Positions 1 through 13,238 are shown, counted from the stretch's first letter. The stretch: DNA of 64,000 nucleotides from Gordionus sp. m RMFG-2023 (GCF_954871325.1 NC_088779.1:12526846-12590845), one strand, 5' to 3'. Numbers and translations: made by a program. Notes: generated by a model from the sequence alone, not told the origin.

Positions 1-2090
1 TTCTCATCTTCAAAAGTTCGTACCATGCTTAATGGATAGCTACAAACAAAGTTTTAAGAAAAACTAATGCTCAACAATAGCCAGTGCCAACAAATAATCA
101 ACTAAATAAGGTATCAACAACGCACGAATTTGTTAAATTTAATTATAATATATCCAGTTATATATATATATATATGAGAGAGTTAAATATTTTTTAAATT
201 TATAAGAGCTATGGAGTTATTTAATAATTTAAAATTAAGCAAATGTAGACTATTTTTTTACATTTGGACTGTTGTCAAAATTTACATAAAATAATATTTT
301 AAAATTGATATGAAAACCCTTATTATAATTTTAAATCTTAATTAGTGGGTTTGGATAGGATCGGGTAAAGCAGATCAAAATACTACCATTATTTAATTTT
401 TAACTAATTTCGGATATTTCGAAACTGCGACATTTCTGAGATTTTATTCTATGTATTTCAAAAAAAAAATTTAAAAATTAATTTTACTTTTTTAAGTTTA
501 ATATGCCATAAATATAGTTTTTTTATAATTTTCCCTAGAATAAGTGGGGGCTAATACCTTATAAGCTTCTTCATCTACATCTCCTAAACAAATAATGTTC
601 CTTACATCTTTATCCATTCTTTAAATTTTTTCTAACCCCTAGCTCTATCCTACTTTCTTTTAAAATATAAATTAAAAGATAACTATTTAAAACTATGTAA
701 AAAATAAGAATATATAAATTAAAATTAAGCCCCCCCCCCCCTAAAATAAAAGGCTTGCTTTATATTTCCCACCTATAGACTTGAGCCTGGGAAGCGTGTA
801 AAATATTAAGTTATATTAATAACAGGGCCTGGGACTCGGTCTGGAATGGGCCTAAAATGGTATGATTTAAAATCAGGGCCGTGCAGGTGTAACGTTGAAA
901 ATTGATTTTTAAATATCAACTGCTATCATTTTACTTTACCGTGAACAGCCATTTCACGACATGTGAAACTATTGTAAAATGGCTGCTATAAAATTATTAG
1001 TGTTATATTTCAAGCTTCATACAACTATTTTTTAATCAAAATAAAAGTTTGGTATTAAAATGGCTGTGTTTGATTTTAGTATTAAAAATTAATTATTTTC
1101 TATGGAGATGGTGGTTGAAATTAATTATACTGCGATTAATATGACTGCTAAAAAAACTCGCTTTAGAATGATAGCCATTCTTTCTGAGAAAATTGATGTT
1201 TAAAAATAATTGGTATTAAAATGATTGTTAAAAATATCAATTTCTAGTCAAAAACATTGGCAGTTATATTTTATATTTGAAATATTCATTATTTAGCTTA
1301 GACAAGATTGTTTTTTTAAGTATATCTAATAATTAAAGTGAATACGAATTTTAAATATTTTTTGCTCATCTAAATATTATTTTAATTGAAAGTAGTCAAG
1401 TGTTTATTTCTTTTTTTGCTAATCTAGAGCTTAGATCTTATTTTTACTAAATGAGTGTTTGTTGATACTGGGCTATGCAATCGGGGGTGCTAGCGAGATA
1501 GTCATTAATATTTTTCATCTATTTTGCTTTTTTAAATTTAGTTTTTGTAAGTTTTGATATGGATTTCATCTTTGTCGAATACGAGTATGAATTAATGATA
1601 ATTAAGAAACAGTTAATTTGAATATAGAATTTGTAAGATAATTCAAAAATTGTAAAGATAAAATTGAAAATTTTAAATTATAAGCAAATTAAAGGACAAT
1701 TATATAAAATAATTACCGAGGTTATGTAAATTTTAATAGTATAAATATAGAAGAAAAAGAAAAAAAAACTAATATAATTTTTTTAGTTTAATTTTATATT
1801 TTTACGTTTTAGATTATTTATGTTATTTATGAATGATTTTGATTATATTTAATAAATTAAACTGGCATCTTCAATTCGTGTTCATATTAATTTCAACTTG
1901 CAACAATCTTTTTATTACTAATTTTAATTTTATTTTTTTCATAGTGCTTAGGTAAAATGGATATTTTTAAATGGCCGTCAAAAATATTTCCTCTTTAGGT
2001 CATCAAGAGTTATTGTATATCCGGACATTTTATTATTTTACCTTTTTCTTATAAACAGATTTAGTTAACGACATTTTTTTTCATCATTTT
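1..2090. other. AT-rich non-coding stretch
   Basis: I see no gene here. The sequence is dominated by A/T runs, one TA microsatellite near 160-176 and a C run near 729-741. Around 935-1260 there are loosely repeated fragments (copies of GGTATTAAAATGG and AAAATGGCTG) that look like an old, unassigned dispersed repeat. Confidence 0.6.
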
Positions 2091-2505
2091 TTCATCGCAA
2101 TCTCAACTTTCTAGATTTTAGATGAAAAAATCGGCTAAGTCTAATTAGGCTGTTCCTAAATTGGCAAAGCCTAATAAGGCTTAGATATAAAATCTACTAA
2201 AACTTAATTAGTCAAAAATTCTGCATCGGCTAAACGTCCGTCAGCGTTCCTTATGCCTAGCATTAATTATCATTTATTTATTTTTAGCAAAATGATTTAT
2301 TTTATTTATATTTAATGTTAATATTTTATAATTATCAACAAAAATTTTTTTATTTATTTATATTATTATATTATGAATGAAATGAATAATGATTATATTA
2401 TGAAAATGGATTTATTTCTTTGATGTTTTTTTAATAAAAAAAAGAAGGATGATATGCTGCTATTGTAATATTATTTTTGTTACAATTTATATTTTTACAA
2501 AAATC

Positions 2506-2570
2506 TTTTGAAGTTCAAAACGATTTTTGAAGTTCAAAACGATTTTTGAAGTTCAAAACGATTTTTGAAC
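2506..2570 (+). repeat. Short tandem repeat, 20-bp unit
   Basis: Just over three perfect head-to-tail copies of a 20-base unit (TTTTGAAGTTCAAAACGATT) sit in the left arm of foldback element 1. The unit contains the palindrome TTGAAGTTCAA. The right arm carries only one related copy near 4110, so the expansion happened after the arms formed. Confidence 0.85.
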
Positions 2571-2789
2571 ATATTTTGATTTGATAATTTTAAATCCTCT
2601 TTGTAAATAAATCTTTTTTGAGGAATTCTTTTATGAATTTTATTATAAATTAATAATCTTTTATCTTTTATAGTTTTTTTTAGAATCATTTTTGTAAAAT
2701 TAGCTATTTTTTAAAGAGATATTTTTTTCTAAATAATTTTTTTTAAAATTTATATTAAACTTTTTTATGTTATTTTATATGATTTTTTT

Positions 2790-3700
2790 AAGGATATGTA
2801 TCATAGATAAGTGACAATTGTCATTTTTTTGATTTTTTTTGACGCAAATCAGTGAAAATATAGATTGTAAACATGTTAAATTGAAATTCATGAAGATGTA
2901 GTATTGACAATTGTCCTAATCGTTATTTTTAAAGTTTTTTGAATTTTTTTGACGCAAATGAGTAAAAATATAGATTGTAAACATGGTAAATTAAAATTTC
3001 ATGAAGATGCACCATAGAAAAGTAATTGTCATAATCGTTATTCTTAAAGTTTTTGAATTTTTTTAACGCAAATGGGCAAAAATATAGATTGCTAACATGT
3101 TAAAATAAAATTTCAGTGGAGATGTACCAGAGATAAGTGATAGTTGTTAGTTTTTTAAATTTTTTTGACGCAAATGGGTAATAATATAATTTGTAAACAT
3201 GTTAAATTAGAATTTCATGAAGATGTAGCATAGAAAAGTGACAATATAATCGTTATTTTTAAAGATTTTTGAATTTTTTTGACACAAATGGACATTAGAT
3301 TGCTAACATGTTAAAATAAAATTTCAATGAGGATTATCATAGATAAGTGGTCAGTTTTTTTAATTTTTTTGACCCAAATGGGTAAATATATAGATTGTAA
3401 ACATGTTAAATTGAAATTCATGAAGATGTAGCATTGACAATTATCTTAATCGTTACTTTTAAAATTTTTTGAAGCAAATGGGTTAAAATATGAATTATTA
3501 ACTTGTTCAATTAAAATATCATGAAGATAAACCATAGAAAATGGCAATTATCACAACCCTTATTTTTAAAGTTTTTAAATTTTTTTGACGCAAACAGGTT
3601 AAAATATAGATTGTAAACATGTTAAATTAAAATTTCATGAAGATGTACCATAGAAAAGTGACAATTGTCATAATAGTTATTTTTAAAGTTTTACAAAAAA
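2790..3700 (+). repeat. Minisatellite array, about 118-bp units
   Basis: About eight diverged units in direct orientation. Each contains in order a GACAATTGTC-like palindrome, ATAATCGTTATTTTTAAAG, TTTTTTTGACGCAAATGGG, a block with AACATGTTAAA, and a block with GAAGATGTACCATAG. Two subtypes tend to alternate: one with TTGTAAACATG, TTCATGAAG and AGAAAAGTG, the other with TTGCTAACATG, TTCAGTGAAG and AGATAAGTG. This suggests a dimeric higher-order unit. The same repeat fills 17.52-18.90 and, inverted, 19.31-20.23 kb. Confidence 0.85.
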
Positions 3701-4520
3701 TTTTTGATTAATTCAAAAAAAGTTATTTTGTTTAAATTTTATTGAAATAATTCAGAAAAGTGCCAATTATCACAATATTCGTTAACTTTTTTATTTTTTT
3801 GAGAAATGTGTTTGTAGCATTTGGCGAAACAAAAGGCAATTTTCATGTTTATAATTTTTGTCCCTTTTATCCTGCTTAAAATATGATAAAAATATGCAAA
3901 GATATTACTATCAGAAAAATTCAACAAACTTTAAAAATAACAATTATAACAATTGTCATTTATCTAGGGCACATCTTTACTGGAGATTTATTTTAACTTG
4001 TTAGAAAATTTTGCAAAAATGATTAAAAAAAACTATAAAAGATCACGAAAGAATTCCTCAAGATTTATTTATAAAGAAGATTTAAAATTCTTATCAAATC
4101 AAAATATAATCTTTTTGAACTTAAAAAATATTTTTGCTTAACTTTGGGTGTGAAAATCACTAATAAATTGTAACAAACAATAGCAGCATATCATTTTTTT
4201 TATTAAAAAAGCATCAAATAAATAAATAAATCCATTTTCATAATATAATATAAACATATTTCAATTTCATTTCTAAATATAATATAAAATAAAAAAAAAT
4301 TAAATCTAATCATATGTTTTTTGTTGATAATAATAATAAAATATTAAAATAAATTATTTTACTAAAAATGAATAAATAACAATTAATGCTAGGCATATCT
4401 TACGGAACGCTGACGGACGATTAGACGATACATAATATTTGACTAATTAAGTTTCAGCATATTTTTCGGCTAAGCCTAATTAGGCTTAGGCGTAGGTTTT
4501 AGCCCATTACGCAACACTAG

Positions 4521-4790
4521 TTTCAACGATATTCGAAAATGGGATTCATTTTGTAAATTTTTTAATAAGAATCCAGCAAAAGCCAAATTATCAACAATGC
4601 TAGTTGCAAAGAGAAAGATTTTTAAGATCTTGCTTACATTTTCCGTTTTTTCACCATACGAAATTATTTTAAATCCCGCAATGTTCCCCGTAAAATCGAA
4701 TAGCATTATTATTGGTGTCAAAATGCGATAATAATTATTTCACGCTATGGTGTCTATCATTATATCAGGATCCAAATAATTTGTAATCAT
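4521..4790 (-). pseudogene. Truncated GPCR paralogue (TM1-TM2 remnant)
   Basis: Read on the minus strand from an ATG at 4790, the fragment parallels the intact receptor at 6501-7679: the N-terminal DPDIM matches DSDMM, then YYRILTPIIM is shared, followed by the TM1 region with GN and a TM2-like stretch. An in-frame TGA stands where the first residues before YYRILTP should continue, and a frame slip occurs after TM2. Nucleotide similarity runs up to CGTTGAAAC and stops exactly where foldback element 1 begins. It is a host receptor duplicate killed by truncation. The two copies are about 2 kb apart on the same strand, consistent with local tandem duplication. Confidence 0.8.
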
Positions 4791-4799
4791 CTAAGTTAG

Positions 4800-5860
4800 A
4801 AATATAATAATAATAACAAATTGAAAAACCGTTTCTTTGTAGATTTAATTAATTCCAATAAATATTATTAAATGCACAATTAATTTTGATAATAAATTAT
4901 TAATTAATATATTAAAAGGTTTAGTTAAATCATAGGTGATCCAAAAGATGGTTCTTGCGGCAAAAAATATCGATCGAAATTCGCTGATTCAAGTGTATAT
5001 CTATCGGGTCATTAAGTCCCACAGACTTAACCTAAATAGTTTTTTTTAATATTTTTCAAAATAGTATTGTCCTATTTTTTTATAGAAATGTTATAGAATT
5101 AGATTTATATATGTTTTAACATTTATAATAAAAATTTTATTTTATTGTAATTTTTTAATATTGAATTTGAAGATAAAGATTTAAAAATAAATATTATTAT
5201 TTTATACTTTGCTTAATAATGTGCCATTAATCGCAATCTCTCTTTAACATGTCTTAATATATTAAAAATATTACCTATATACAATGTGAATTAAATTCAT
5301 AACCGGGTATTCGTTGGAAATCTAAAATAACCTGATTTTGATTGTTACAGTCAATTCGATAGTGTAGATAGGTCTCAAGTTTGAAAAATCTTTTTGGATT
5401 AAATAACACTATTTATAATGCAATAAAGGCCAGTTGCAAATAATGTATCACAAAGCCTAATGCAAGGAACAATTTAAATATTCAAAATAATTCCTTCAAA
5501 TATTATCTCGATAAGCAAAATTTGTTGATTATTTAATTTTTTATCTAACAGATGCCTGCCTCTCAATTTCAATTTCTTTTTAAGAATTCCTATTCTTATT
5601 CTGATTTAGAATACATTAAAAGATACGATACATCTATTTATAAGGATTATTTTTACAAATTAATATTTCATTGATGATTTTACACATCAAACTAAACCAA
5701 ATAGCATTAATTGTTATCCCATTGATTAAAAAAATTTAATGTAAAACTAGAATCTGATACAAACGTAATAATAATTTTCTAACTACATAAAAAATTAAAA
5801 AGGTGCATATTGTTGTATAATTAATAGATCGATTGAATTTTTTAAGTTGTATGTGTGATA
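4800..5860. other. AT-rich intergenic, no gene seen
   Basis: No convincing coding region, RNA gene or repeat boundary is visible. The phrase ATTCGCTGATTCAAGTGTATATCTAT...GGTCATTAAGTCCC near 4978-5018 recurs in diverged form near 35085-35130, hinting at an old dispersed repeat. Confidence 0.5.
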
Positions 5861-5868
5861 ATTTTTAA

Positions 5869-6235
5869 AGGGATCATGACAATCCGGATCTTCACGGGAT
5901 TTTAAAGGGATAACTAAAAAATTAGGGTTTTAAATTAAGGAATGATAATACGGGATTATCACGTTTTAATCGTGATAAAGAGGAATCTTATTTTTAAAGC
6001 GTTTTTCACGAGTTTCATACCCTATACTAGACATATCTTATTTCATAAGGCCAAAAAAAACAACTTTGAAAATTAAAAAACGCAACGAAACTCGTGGAAA
6101 ACGCTTTAAAAATAAGATTCCTCTTTATCACGATTAAAACGTGATAATCCCGTATTATCACGCCTTAATTTAAAACCCTTATTTTTTAGTTATCCCTTTA
6201 AAATGCCGTGAAGATCCCGGATAGTCATGATCCCT
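5869..6235. mobile_element. MITE with TTAA target duplication
   Basis: A 367-base near-palindrome. It starts AGGGATCATGAC and ends with the exact reverse complement. TTAA lies immediately outside both ends (5865-5868 and 6236-6239). Long inner arms also pair: GGGATAACTAA with TTAGTTATCCC, and ATCACGTTTTAATCGTGAT with its mirror. There is no coding capacity. A TTAA duplication with AGGG-type ends fits piggyBac or Kolobok-like non-autonomous elements; which of the two cannot be decided without a transposase. Confidence 0.85.
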
Positions 6236-6500
6236 TTAAAAATTACGACATATGTATAGTTAATAATTAATAACCGAAAAATAAAATAATATTTAAATTT
6301 ATTATTATGAAAATTATTAACATAATTTAAATTAAATATCCTCATTTGTTAATATATTATGAAATGAAATCTAACTAACAATAATTTAATTTTTATTGTA
6401 CATTACATTACATTGCCTATGCATATTAATCATAATTAATGTTGTTCAGTGTATTTCACTTTTTTTTCCATTTTTCCAAAAATATTTAAAAGATTCTTAT

Positions 6501-7679
6501 CTATCGAAAAGAAAGTTTTAATAGTGCAAAAATATTCCTCCTGTAAATAGAGTTGAAAACCATAAAGACGTAAAATGCTCCACTTATATAAACATATTCC
6601 AAAAAAATAAATCCTCCAAAAATCTGATGGAATCGTTTTAAATTGACTCGTCCCATCAAAAAGGTTCCCAACATTTTAAATATTGTTAGAGGCAGAAAAA
6701 ATTCAATAAAATTTACCATCAATAAAATCATTATCTTAAGGTTCTTAATATTTTCTTCTTTAATTCTTTTAATTTTTAATTTTCTATGCTTCATAAGTTC
6801 ATCGTTAGCTTTCGAATTGGGTCTATCATGGGTATTATCTGTAGTAGTAGTAGTTGATAATAAACTACTATTATTTTCAGTTAAAAGATTGAGAGGAGGA
6901 AACATACTATTTCTTTCATGGTTTTTCATTATCGATTTGCTATATAGTATAGAATTTTTCGTGCTTGTCATTTTTGTATGAGTATTTAAAAGAAATAAGG
7001 GTTTTCGTCTGATGTAAACTGCAGAATTAAAGTAAATCGAGATTATGAATGGAATAATTTTTGTGCATACTTCTCGAAGGGTATTGTAAGCCGACCAAGT
7101 TTTTGACAATACTGGCCATTGAGGTACAAAAGGTACTCTGGCAAATATTATACTTTGCCAGCAAATGATAGGTTTGAGTATTAGATATTGCGATGAAGGT
7201 ATATTCCAAACCAAACAATATACAAAACTGACGAAAATAGCCCATCTCGCATTTTTCAAATTACATAATCGTTTATAATTGAAAGGGATCGTTATGGCAA
7301 TGTATTGGTCTAATGATATCAGAACAGATATTAGGTAACCAAAGTCCATTAGTGTCATTGTCAATGGGAAATGGTAATGGATCAAATAAATGTTCCAACG
7401 GTATTCGAAAAAAGGTTTTATTTTGTAAAAATTTTCATAAGAATCTAGTAAAGGCCAGGGCAACATCAACAAACAATTTACTGTATTAAGTGCAAAGTAA
7501 TTCTTGTTTAAGATTTCGCTTACAGTTTTTACCTCCCTTTTGCCACATATTATTACAAGAAATCCTAATAGATTCCCTATCAAACCGATTATCATTATTA
7601 TAGGTGTCAAAATACGATAGTATATATTTGACGCTAAGGGATTTAGCATCATATCGGAATCGGAACAGTTTAAAAGCAT
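6501..7679 (-). CDS. Rhodopsin-like G protein-coupled receptor
   Basis: A single-exon 392-residue seven-helix receptor acting at the plasma membrane, probably for a peptide or other small ligand. Visible marks: TM1 about residues 23-45 with the class A GN pair (35-36); TM2 about 61-80, where the usual acidic residue is replaced (LNTVN); TM3 ending in DQY (124-126) instead of DRY; TM4 about 145-165; TM5 about 204-222; a long basic third intracellular loop (223-310) with a Ser/Asn/Thr-rich stretch and a Thr run; TM6 about 312-332 with a proline at 330; TM7 about 352-375 ending FNSIY in place of NPxxY. The layout resembles the rapidly evolving FMRFamide-receptor-like GPCRs of invertebrates. Ligand unknown. 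A decayed paralogue lies 1.7 kb away at 4521-4790. The frame is open from the first ATG to the stop, so the gene looks functional, although several microswitch residues are unusual. Confidence 0.88.
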   Translation of the reverse strand: MLLNCSDSDMMLNPLASNIYYRILTPIIMIIGLIGNLLGFLVIICGKREVKTVSEILNKNYFALNTVNCLLMLPWPLLDSYENFYKIKPFFEYRWNIYLIHYHFPLTMTLMDFGYLISVLISLDQYIAITIPFNYKRLCNLKNARWAIFVSFVYCLVWNIPSSQYLILKPIICWQSIIFARVPFVPQWPVLSKTWSAYNTLREVCTKIIPFIISIYFNSAVYIRRKPLFLLNTHTKMTSTKNSILYSKSIMKNHERNSMFPPLNLLTENNSSLLSTTTTTDNTHDRPNSKANDELMKHRKLKIKRIKEENIKNLKIMILLMVNFIEFFLPLTIFKMLGTFLMGRVNLKRFHQIFGGFIFLEYVYISGAFYVFMVFNSIYRRNIFALLKLSFR

Positions 7680-7963
7680 ATAAGATAGAATAAATGAGGT
7701 GTCTAAAAATTTAAGTTATAGGTTATATCAATTTTTTTTTATCAAATCAATCTTTTTGTCAATTTAATTATTTTTATTATATTAAATCTATTTTTAAATT
7801 AATTACAAGTATATAATTATCAATGCTATTACCTAATAAATTATTAATTAAATTTATTGGCACATCAATCATATTAAATATTTTTAATTTTATTATATGT
7901 TTCGTTAAATTTGTCAGAATAATGGCAATCCGATTCTATGGAATACATTTTATAAAATAGGTA

Positions 7964-8897
7964 GGGGAGACTGGGGTTAGGTAAACCCTGGGGCTTGGCA
8001 AACCACTTAATCTCATTTCAAAATTAAATACACCAGAAGGTTAAAATTTTATCCTAATATAGTTTTCATTAGTATACATCTATGGACAAAATATATTTTG
8101 TAATAATTAATTACTAAAAATTTTATTTAAGAAGTAAAATTTTGATGAAATTTTCAAAAGATTTTTACATGACAGAATTTTAATTTTTATTAAAATATAT
8201 ATAATCATTTATATGTAAATTAAATTTTATTAAAAAGTTTAAACATTCTTCTATAATTTGGGTAAGTTTTATGAGTATTTATCAAATCTAGATATTATTT
8301 CAATCATGATTTGTCAATTTAGAGCTAGCGGGGTTTGTTAAACCATACACGTCAATTATGGCAATTAATAATGAAAAAAATTCAAAATCTTGAAAAGGCA
8401 ATTTCATGGCTGTTTATGATTGGTATTTAGGATTTATGCTAAGAAATCTTAATCTCTCCTTAAAATTCATATATTTTTATGTCCAAAATGTTTACTAAAT
8501 TAGCCAAAATTAAGTTTCAATTTTTATATATAATTAATTTCAATTTATAATTATTAAGATATTTTGAACAATAAAACAATAAAATTATTCTATACATATC
8601 ATTATTAATAAATAAAAATGCATTTCAATTTATTATGGCCTAAAAATACCAATGGTTTAAGAAGCCCCTTGAAGTGGTTTGCCTCACCCCGCTATTAGGG
8701 CTTGTTGAACAAAATTTTCACTTTTACAAAAAATAAATTTAAAAAAAAATGATTATATTCTTAAGATTTTTTATAAGGCACCTTTATAGAGTATAGTTTT
8801 AGGTATCCAATCATATATTATTTTTTATATTATCTATAAAACAACAAGAGCTATAGCCAATTTTGTAAAAAATGGCTCGACTAACCCCAGTCTCCCC
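7964..8897. mobile_element. Tc1/mariner-type MITE (TA target duplication)
   Basis: A 934-base element beginning GGGGAGACTGGGGTTAG and ending with its exact reverse complement, flanked by TA on both sides (7962-7963 and 8898-8899). Subterminal blocks are also inverted (GGCAAACCACTT against AGTGGTTTGCC). There is no open frame of note inside. TA duplication and ends of this kind fit a non-autonomous Tc1/mariner superfamily element. Confidence 0.85.
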
Positions 8898-11497
8898 TAA
8901 AATACATTAGAGATCTTCAAAATAAATAGGTCGATGGACATCAAATATCACAGTGTCTACTGACCTTCTTTTAAACAAAGTGACCTCTTAAAAAGAATGA
9001 CTAGATTAAAAAAGTATTCTGTGTTTTTAAAAGCTATAAATAATAAATTATTGAATAATTGGGTTTATGGGCTACTTAGAACTAATCAATGGAGTTGGTT
9101 ACAACATGATTAATTAAACCACATTTATTAAAATGCCATAATATTTAAATTGCCACTGTATTCTCTCCAAATTAAGTTTTATTTTTATATTTTTTAGAGT
9201 ATAATTGTTTAGTTTTTAGTAATAAGATAGATTATTGTGGTTTTTAAATAAAATTTTACGAAAACCATGCACAAAAATATAAAAAATAATTAAGATTAGG
9301 CTAGTTAAAATAACTTCTCAATTATTTTGTAGTAGGATATAACAAAAAACTTTAATGATCAATTTTAGCTCAAATTGGGAATATATAAAAAATTTTACTG
9401 TAAAACGTAACTCGTTATTTTAAATTATATAAAAAACATATTTTATTGAATTATAAAATTATTTTTTTATTTTTTAAATTATAAATTTCATAAATAAGCC
9501 GAGTATTTAAATCAAATCAACCAACAAATTCCTTCATTTTTATTTTAAATTTTCCGTCAAGATTGTTAATCCTAATTAATATTAAATCAATCAAGATATG
9601 TTAATTTATATTCTTATTCGCTAATATTATAATATATTTTATAAAGAAAATATGTCAAGCCGGGTCAATTTTTTAAAAATAATTTTGGTAGGGACGAGTC
9701 GAGTTTAATACTTTTTGAAAAAATTCGGGTTGGGCCAATTTTTAAATAAGTTACCATTAGATTTTGTGAAATAAATCGATATATTTTATTATTCTTGCAA
9801 AAACAAGGCGCTAGTATTTTCTATTTGTTGAATAATTTTTTTTTACAATCAAAAAAAAAATTAAATTTTTCTATATTTAAATAAATTCTGGGCCGGGGCT
9901 GGCAAATAATCTTATTTTTATTTAGGGTCGGGGATAAGAAAAAATTTATTCGGAATCGGGTTTAGCAAGGTAAATTTCTTTAAAAAAAAATTGAATTATT
10001 AAATTTATATTATAATTAAATAACTTTTTTTATCTTTCTGGTTAAATTTTATTAATAATCAATAATTCTTGTCGCGCTCAAAGTTAATTAAATTTAAATC
10101 AGCAATAACCGAATAAAATTATCATAATAATAGAAACAAATGAAAAGAAATTTAGGTTAATCAAAACTAAATAATATATTTTAAAAAAGGTATATAATTA
10201 TTTGATTAATCTAATTGGCTAAAAAAAATAGGGAAAAATGGCTTTCACGATAATTACCTTCAAAAAAAATTGAAGTAAAATTATTTAATTACACAAACCT
10301 ATTTTGATGCATAACAGTTAAATTCTCACTTTGTGCACTTTGGTATAATCGTTCCGATACCAATTTTTCCGGGTTAATGTTTTACTTCGTTTCGGGTTCA
10401 TTGATAAAAAAAACATTTCTTTCTATTATATATAAATTTTAAAAAAAAATCATTTGGATATTAATTTCAAAAATTTATATAAAAAAACTAAGATGCTTAA
10501 GCTAAAATATTTTTTCTGTTTGTCATAATATTGATTTTTTTTAGTGACGCATCAACCAGGATAGCATAATAGAGGACTTGGATGTCTAAAAAATTTTAAG
10601 GGCCCAAAAAATAATATTAATCCTACAAACTTTTTTTTATTAGAAGTTGGCATAAAAAGTTTACTTGAAAGCCCGCAGCCTCATTGTTATGCCACTGATT
10701 ATATTGTTCCAACTTTCCTGTTATATTGTACATAAATTGCGCATTTACAACTATATTTGAATAAGGCCTCAACTAGTTTTCTACAATGGGTTAGGTTTTA
10801 ATCTGTAGATAGAAAAAAAATTACTCAATGAGTGAGCTGGCTTTATTTTATAGGCGTGTTGTGTAGAACTGGCTAATAAAGTATAATAAAAGAAACAACT
10901 AAATAACTAAATTCATTATTATAATAATATAATGGGCCAATGGGAGGATTTATATCTAAAATTATATTTTTTTTAAGATTAACAATTGGTAAGCGAGTTT
11001 GGGGGCTAAAACCTACCCATTGCAAACATCAATTCTCTGCTATTTTTTCAAAAAAATATTTTTTATAGCATAGTGCAATTTTTTTATCATAATTGAAATA
11101 ATTTAATACCAAATTAGATCGCATAGAAACTAAGCGAAATTCGCTAATTGCGAAATATATTCAAAAGCCTTGAGCTAAATGTAATTCTTATGTTTGTATT
11201 GACACATTTTATTCAAATAATAAATATTTAAACACGTTACAATGCTAATTTGAAAGTTAAATAATCATGAGCTTTCAAATCATATAATAAAGATGATTAA
11301 ATTGAATTATTAAAAGAAAAACATAATTGTATTCGTTTACTCCCTTCTGTCCAATAGACATCGTTTGAAGTAGTGGAGTTAGTAACAATAATATTGGGTT
11401 ACTGATATGAACTTCGTCATTAGAATAAAATAGGATGAAACTGAAAAGTTATTGATTTCTAACTCGGATCGCCAAATTAATATTTATAAATGTGATT

Positions 11498-11632
11498 TAC
11501 ATTTATAATTCAATTTATAATACATTTATAATTCAATTTATAATACATTTATAATTCAATTTAAATTTATAATACATTTATAATTCAATTTAAATTTATA
11601 ATACATTTATAATTCAATTTAAATTTATAAAA
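11498..11632 (+). repeat. AT tandem repeat, about 20-29-bp units
   Basis: Five to six copies built on ATACATTTATAATTCAATTT, the later ones extended by AAATTTATA. No coding meaning. It is probably a slippage-prone minisatellite. Confidence 0.85.
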
Positions 11633-12779
11633 TAATTTTAGAAATATATGTATTTGTAACATGATATTTGCTCTATTTTCATTTAAGTCCTTATTAACCA
11701 AACTACTCTGTACAATATCAAAAGGAAGAAATCTTCTAAAATGTTTTACTATTTGGCAAGGAACCTATTGCTTTATAAACCTGATAGAAAAGCCTTTAAT
11801 TGTTGGTTAGGTTTTTTATCGAATAGTATCAAACAAGACATCCATAATTAAATGTAAATTTTTAAAACTTTTTTCTAATCAATTAAGAATTACTGTAAAA
11901 AGTGAGTGTATCGATTTCCATGTAGCCTGCATTTTTTTCATAAAATTTTTCAAAGAATAACGTCCTTAGTTTTAAACTCGCTTTTGGATGCTTTCAAGAG
12001 TTTATATTGTCACAGTAACTCTTTCATTAAAGTAAACCTGAATACCATTCGTATATAATCAATAACGGCTCCCTCTTTTCTACAACATGGTGACTAAAGA
12101 ATAGAATCCCTTTTGGGAATTCAGCAGTGAGACATTTGTTTGCCTGAATGTACAGAATATTATAATTATTTTTCAATCTCTTGGACATTTTTTTGCCCTT
12201 TGTTATTTAGACGAAGGTTTTCTTGGTTGACCCTCCTAAAAAATATTGCAAATTCTACATAACAGAGCTCTCACTCCTTCTACACCCTTCCTTAATCTTT
12301 TCAAATGATATATTATACTTTGAAACTGTGAAATCCTGTTCTAATTCTATTCTCAATATCAGGATATCATTACTACTAGCCATTCTAATAGTGAATTAGA
12401 ATTCAAGCTTTTAGTATCTCTTAGAGCTTCTTATACACGGGATTTCATTAAACCACTTTTATTAGAATAAATTCTCATCAAGTATCTTTCTTAGTTAATT
12501 AATTTTAATAGGTCAAATCATCTCCCACTTTTAAGATCAATTAGAATAAAAATCTATGAAATATAGGCTCTAACCATGGCCTAGGGAATTTTAAAATAAT
12601 TTTTTTTAAATTATTTTCATAGTTACCCTATTTTATTTACATTATCTAAAATTACCTTTCCTAGTGATATAAAAAAAAATTTAGAGGGGGTTCTTCAAAT
12701 TCTTCAAGACTACCATAATCAATTAATGAATAAAGGAAATATTCTTTAAAAAAATCAGGAGATCGGAAATATTCATATT

Positions 12780-12915
12780 AATTCTCATATATTAATTTAT
12801 TTTGTAATAAATATAATAAAATAGATAAAAAAAATTAAATTTTCAGGGTTATTGCTGAATATATAAATTTAATACATAACATTAAGGTAAGGAGTAAAAT
12901 AAATATTTTGAGTTT
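12780..12915 (+). repeat. Dispersed repeat, copy A
   Basis: The block around AAAATAGATAAAAAAAATTAAA, GTTATTGCTGAATAT, AATACATAACATTAA and the following AAATAAATATTTTGAG recurs in diverged form at about 55135-55250. Both copies are non-coding. Family not recognised. Confidence 0.5.
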
Positions 12916-13238
12916 GGAATATACTTACTAATTAAAAAAAAAGTCGGACGAACCTGAGAGAATCTAAGATTGAATATTTTTAACACCAGGCTTCAGACAG
13001 GCTAAAAAAATAATTTGATTTTGCAGGTTTCTAACATCGCTTAAAAATTATCGATGCGAAAATAAAATCTTTAATCAAGGCAATCCTTCACCTGAACTTT
13101 GCATAAAAATCTTGTTTCTAAGTCCTCCTTTTAATCCAATATATAAAAATTTGATTCCTAACAATATCTCTACCAAGGCTTTTATCCTTAAGACACTTAA
13201 ACATAATATATTATTGATTTCTCCCTCACAACCAACTC

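Larger units (their letters stand above)
2100..4519. mobile_element. Foldback element 1 with minisatellite core
   Basis: The two flanks are reverse complements: 2135-2480 mirrors about 4160-4490, including the blocks GCTGACGG, GCCTAATTAGGC and the run GATATGCTGCTATTGT with its complement. Between them lie direct minisatellite units (2790-3700) and one inverted unit near 3930-3990. No transposase is seen. The right end, read inward on the minus strand, starts TAGTGTTGCG and abuts GPCR-like sequence at 4520. The left end is less well defined and may be truncated. The core is shared with the larger composite at 16.87-30.20 kb, but the outer ends are different. Confidence 0.75.

Noticed and set aside
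6643-6981. Plus-strand 112-codon frame
   Set aside because: It is the antisense shadow of the GPCR third loop and TM6; the hydrophobicity follows from the complement.
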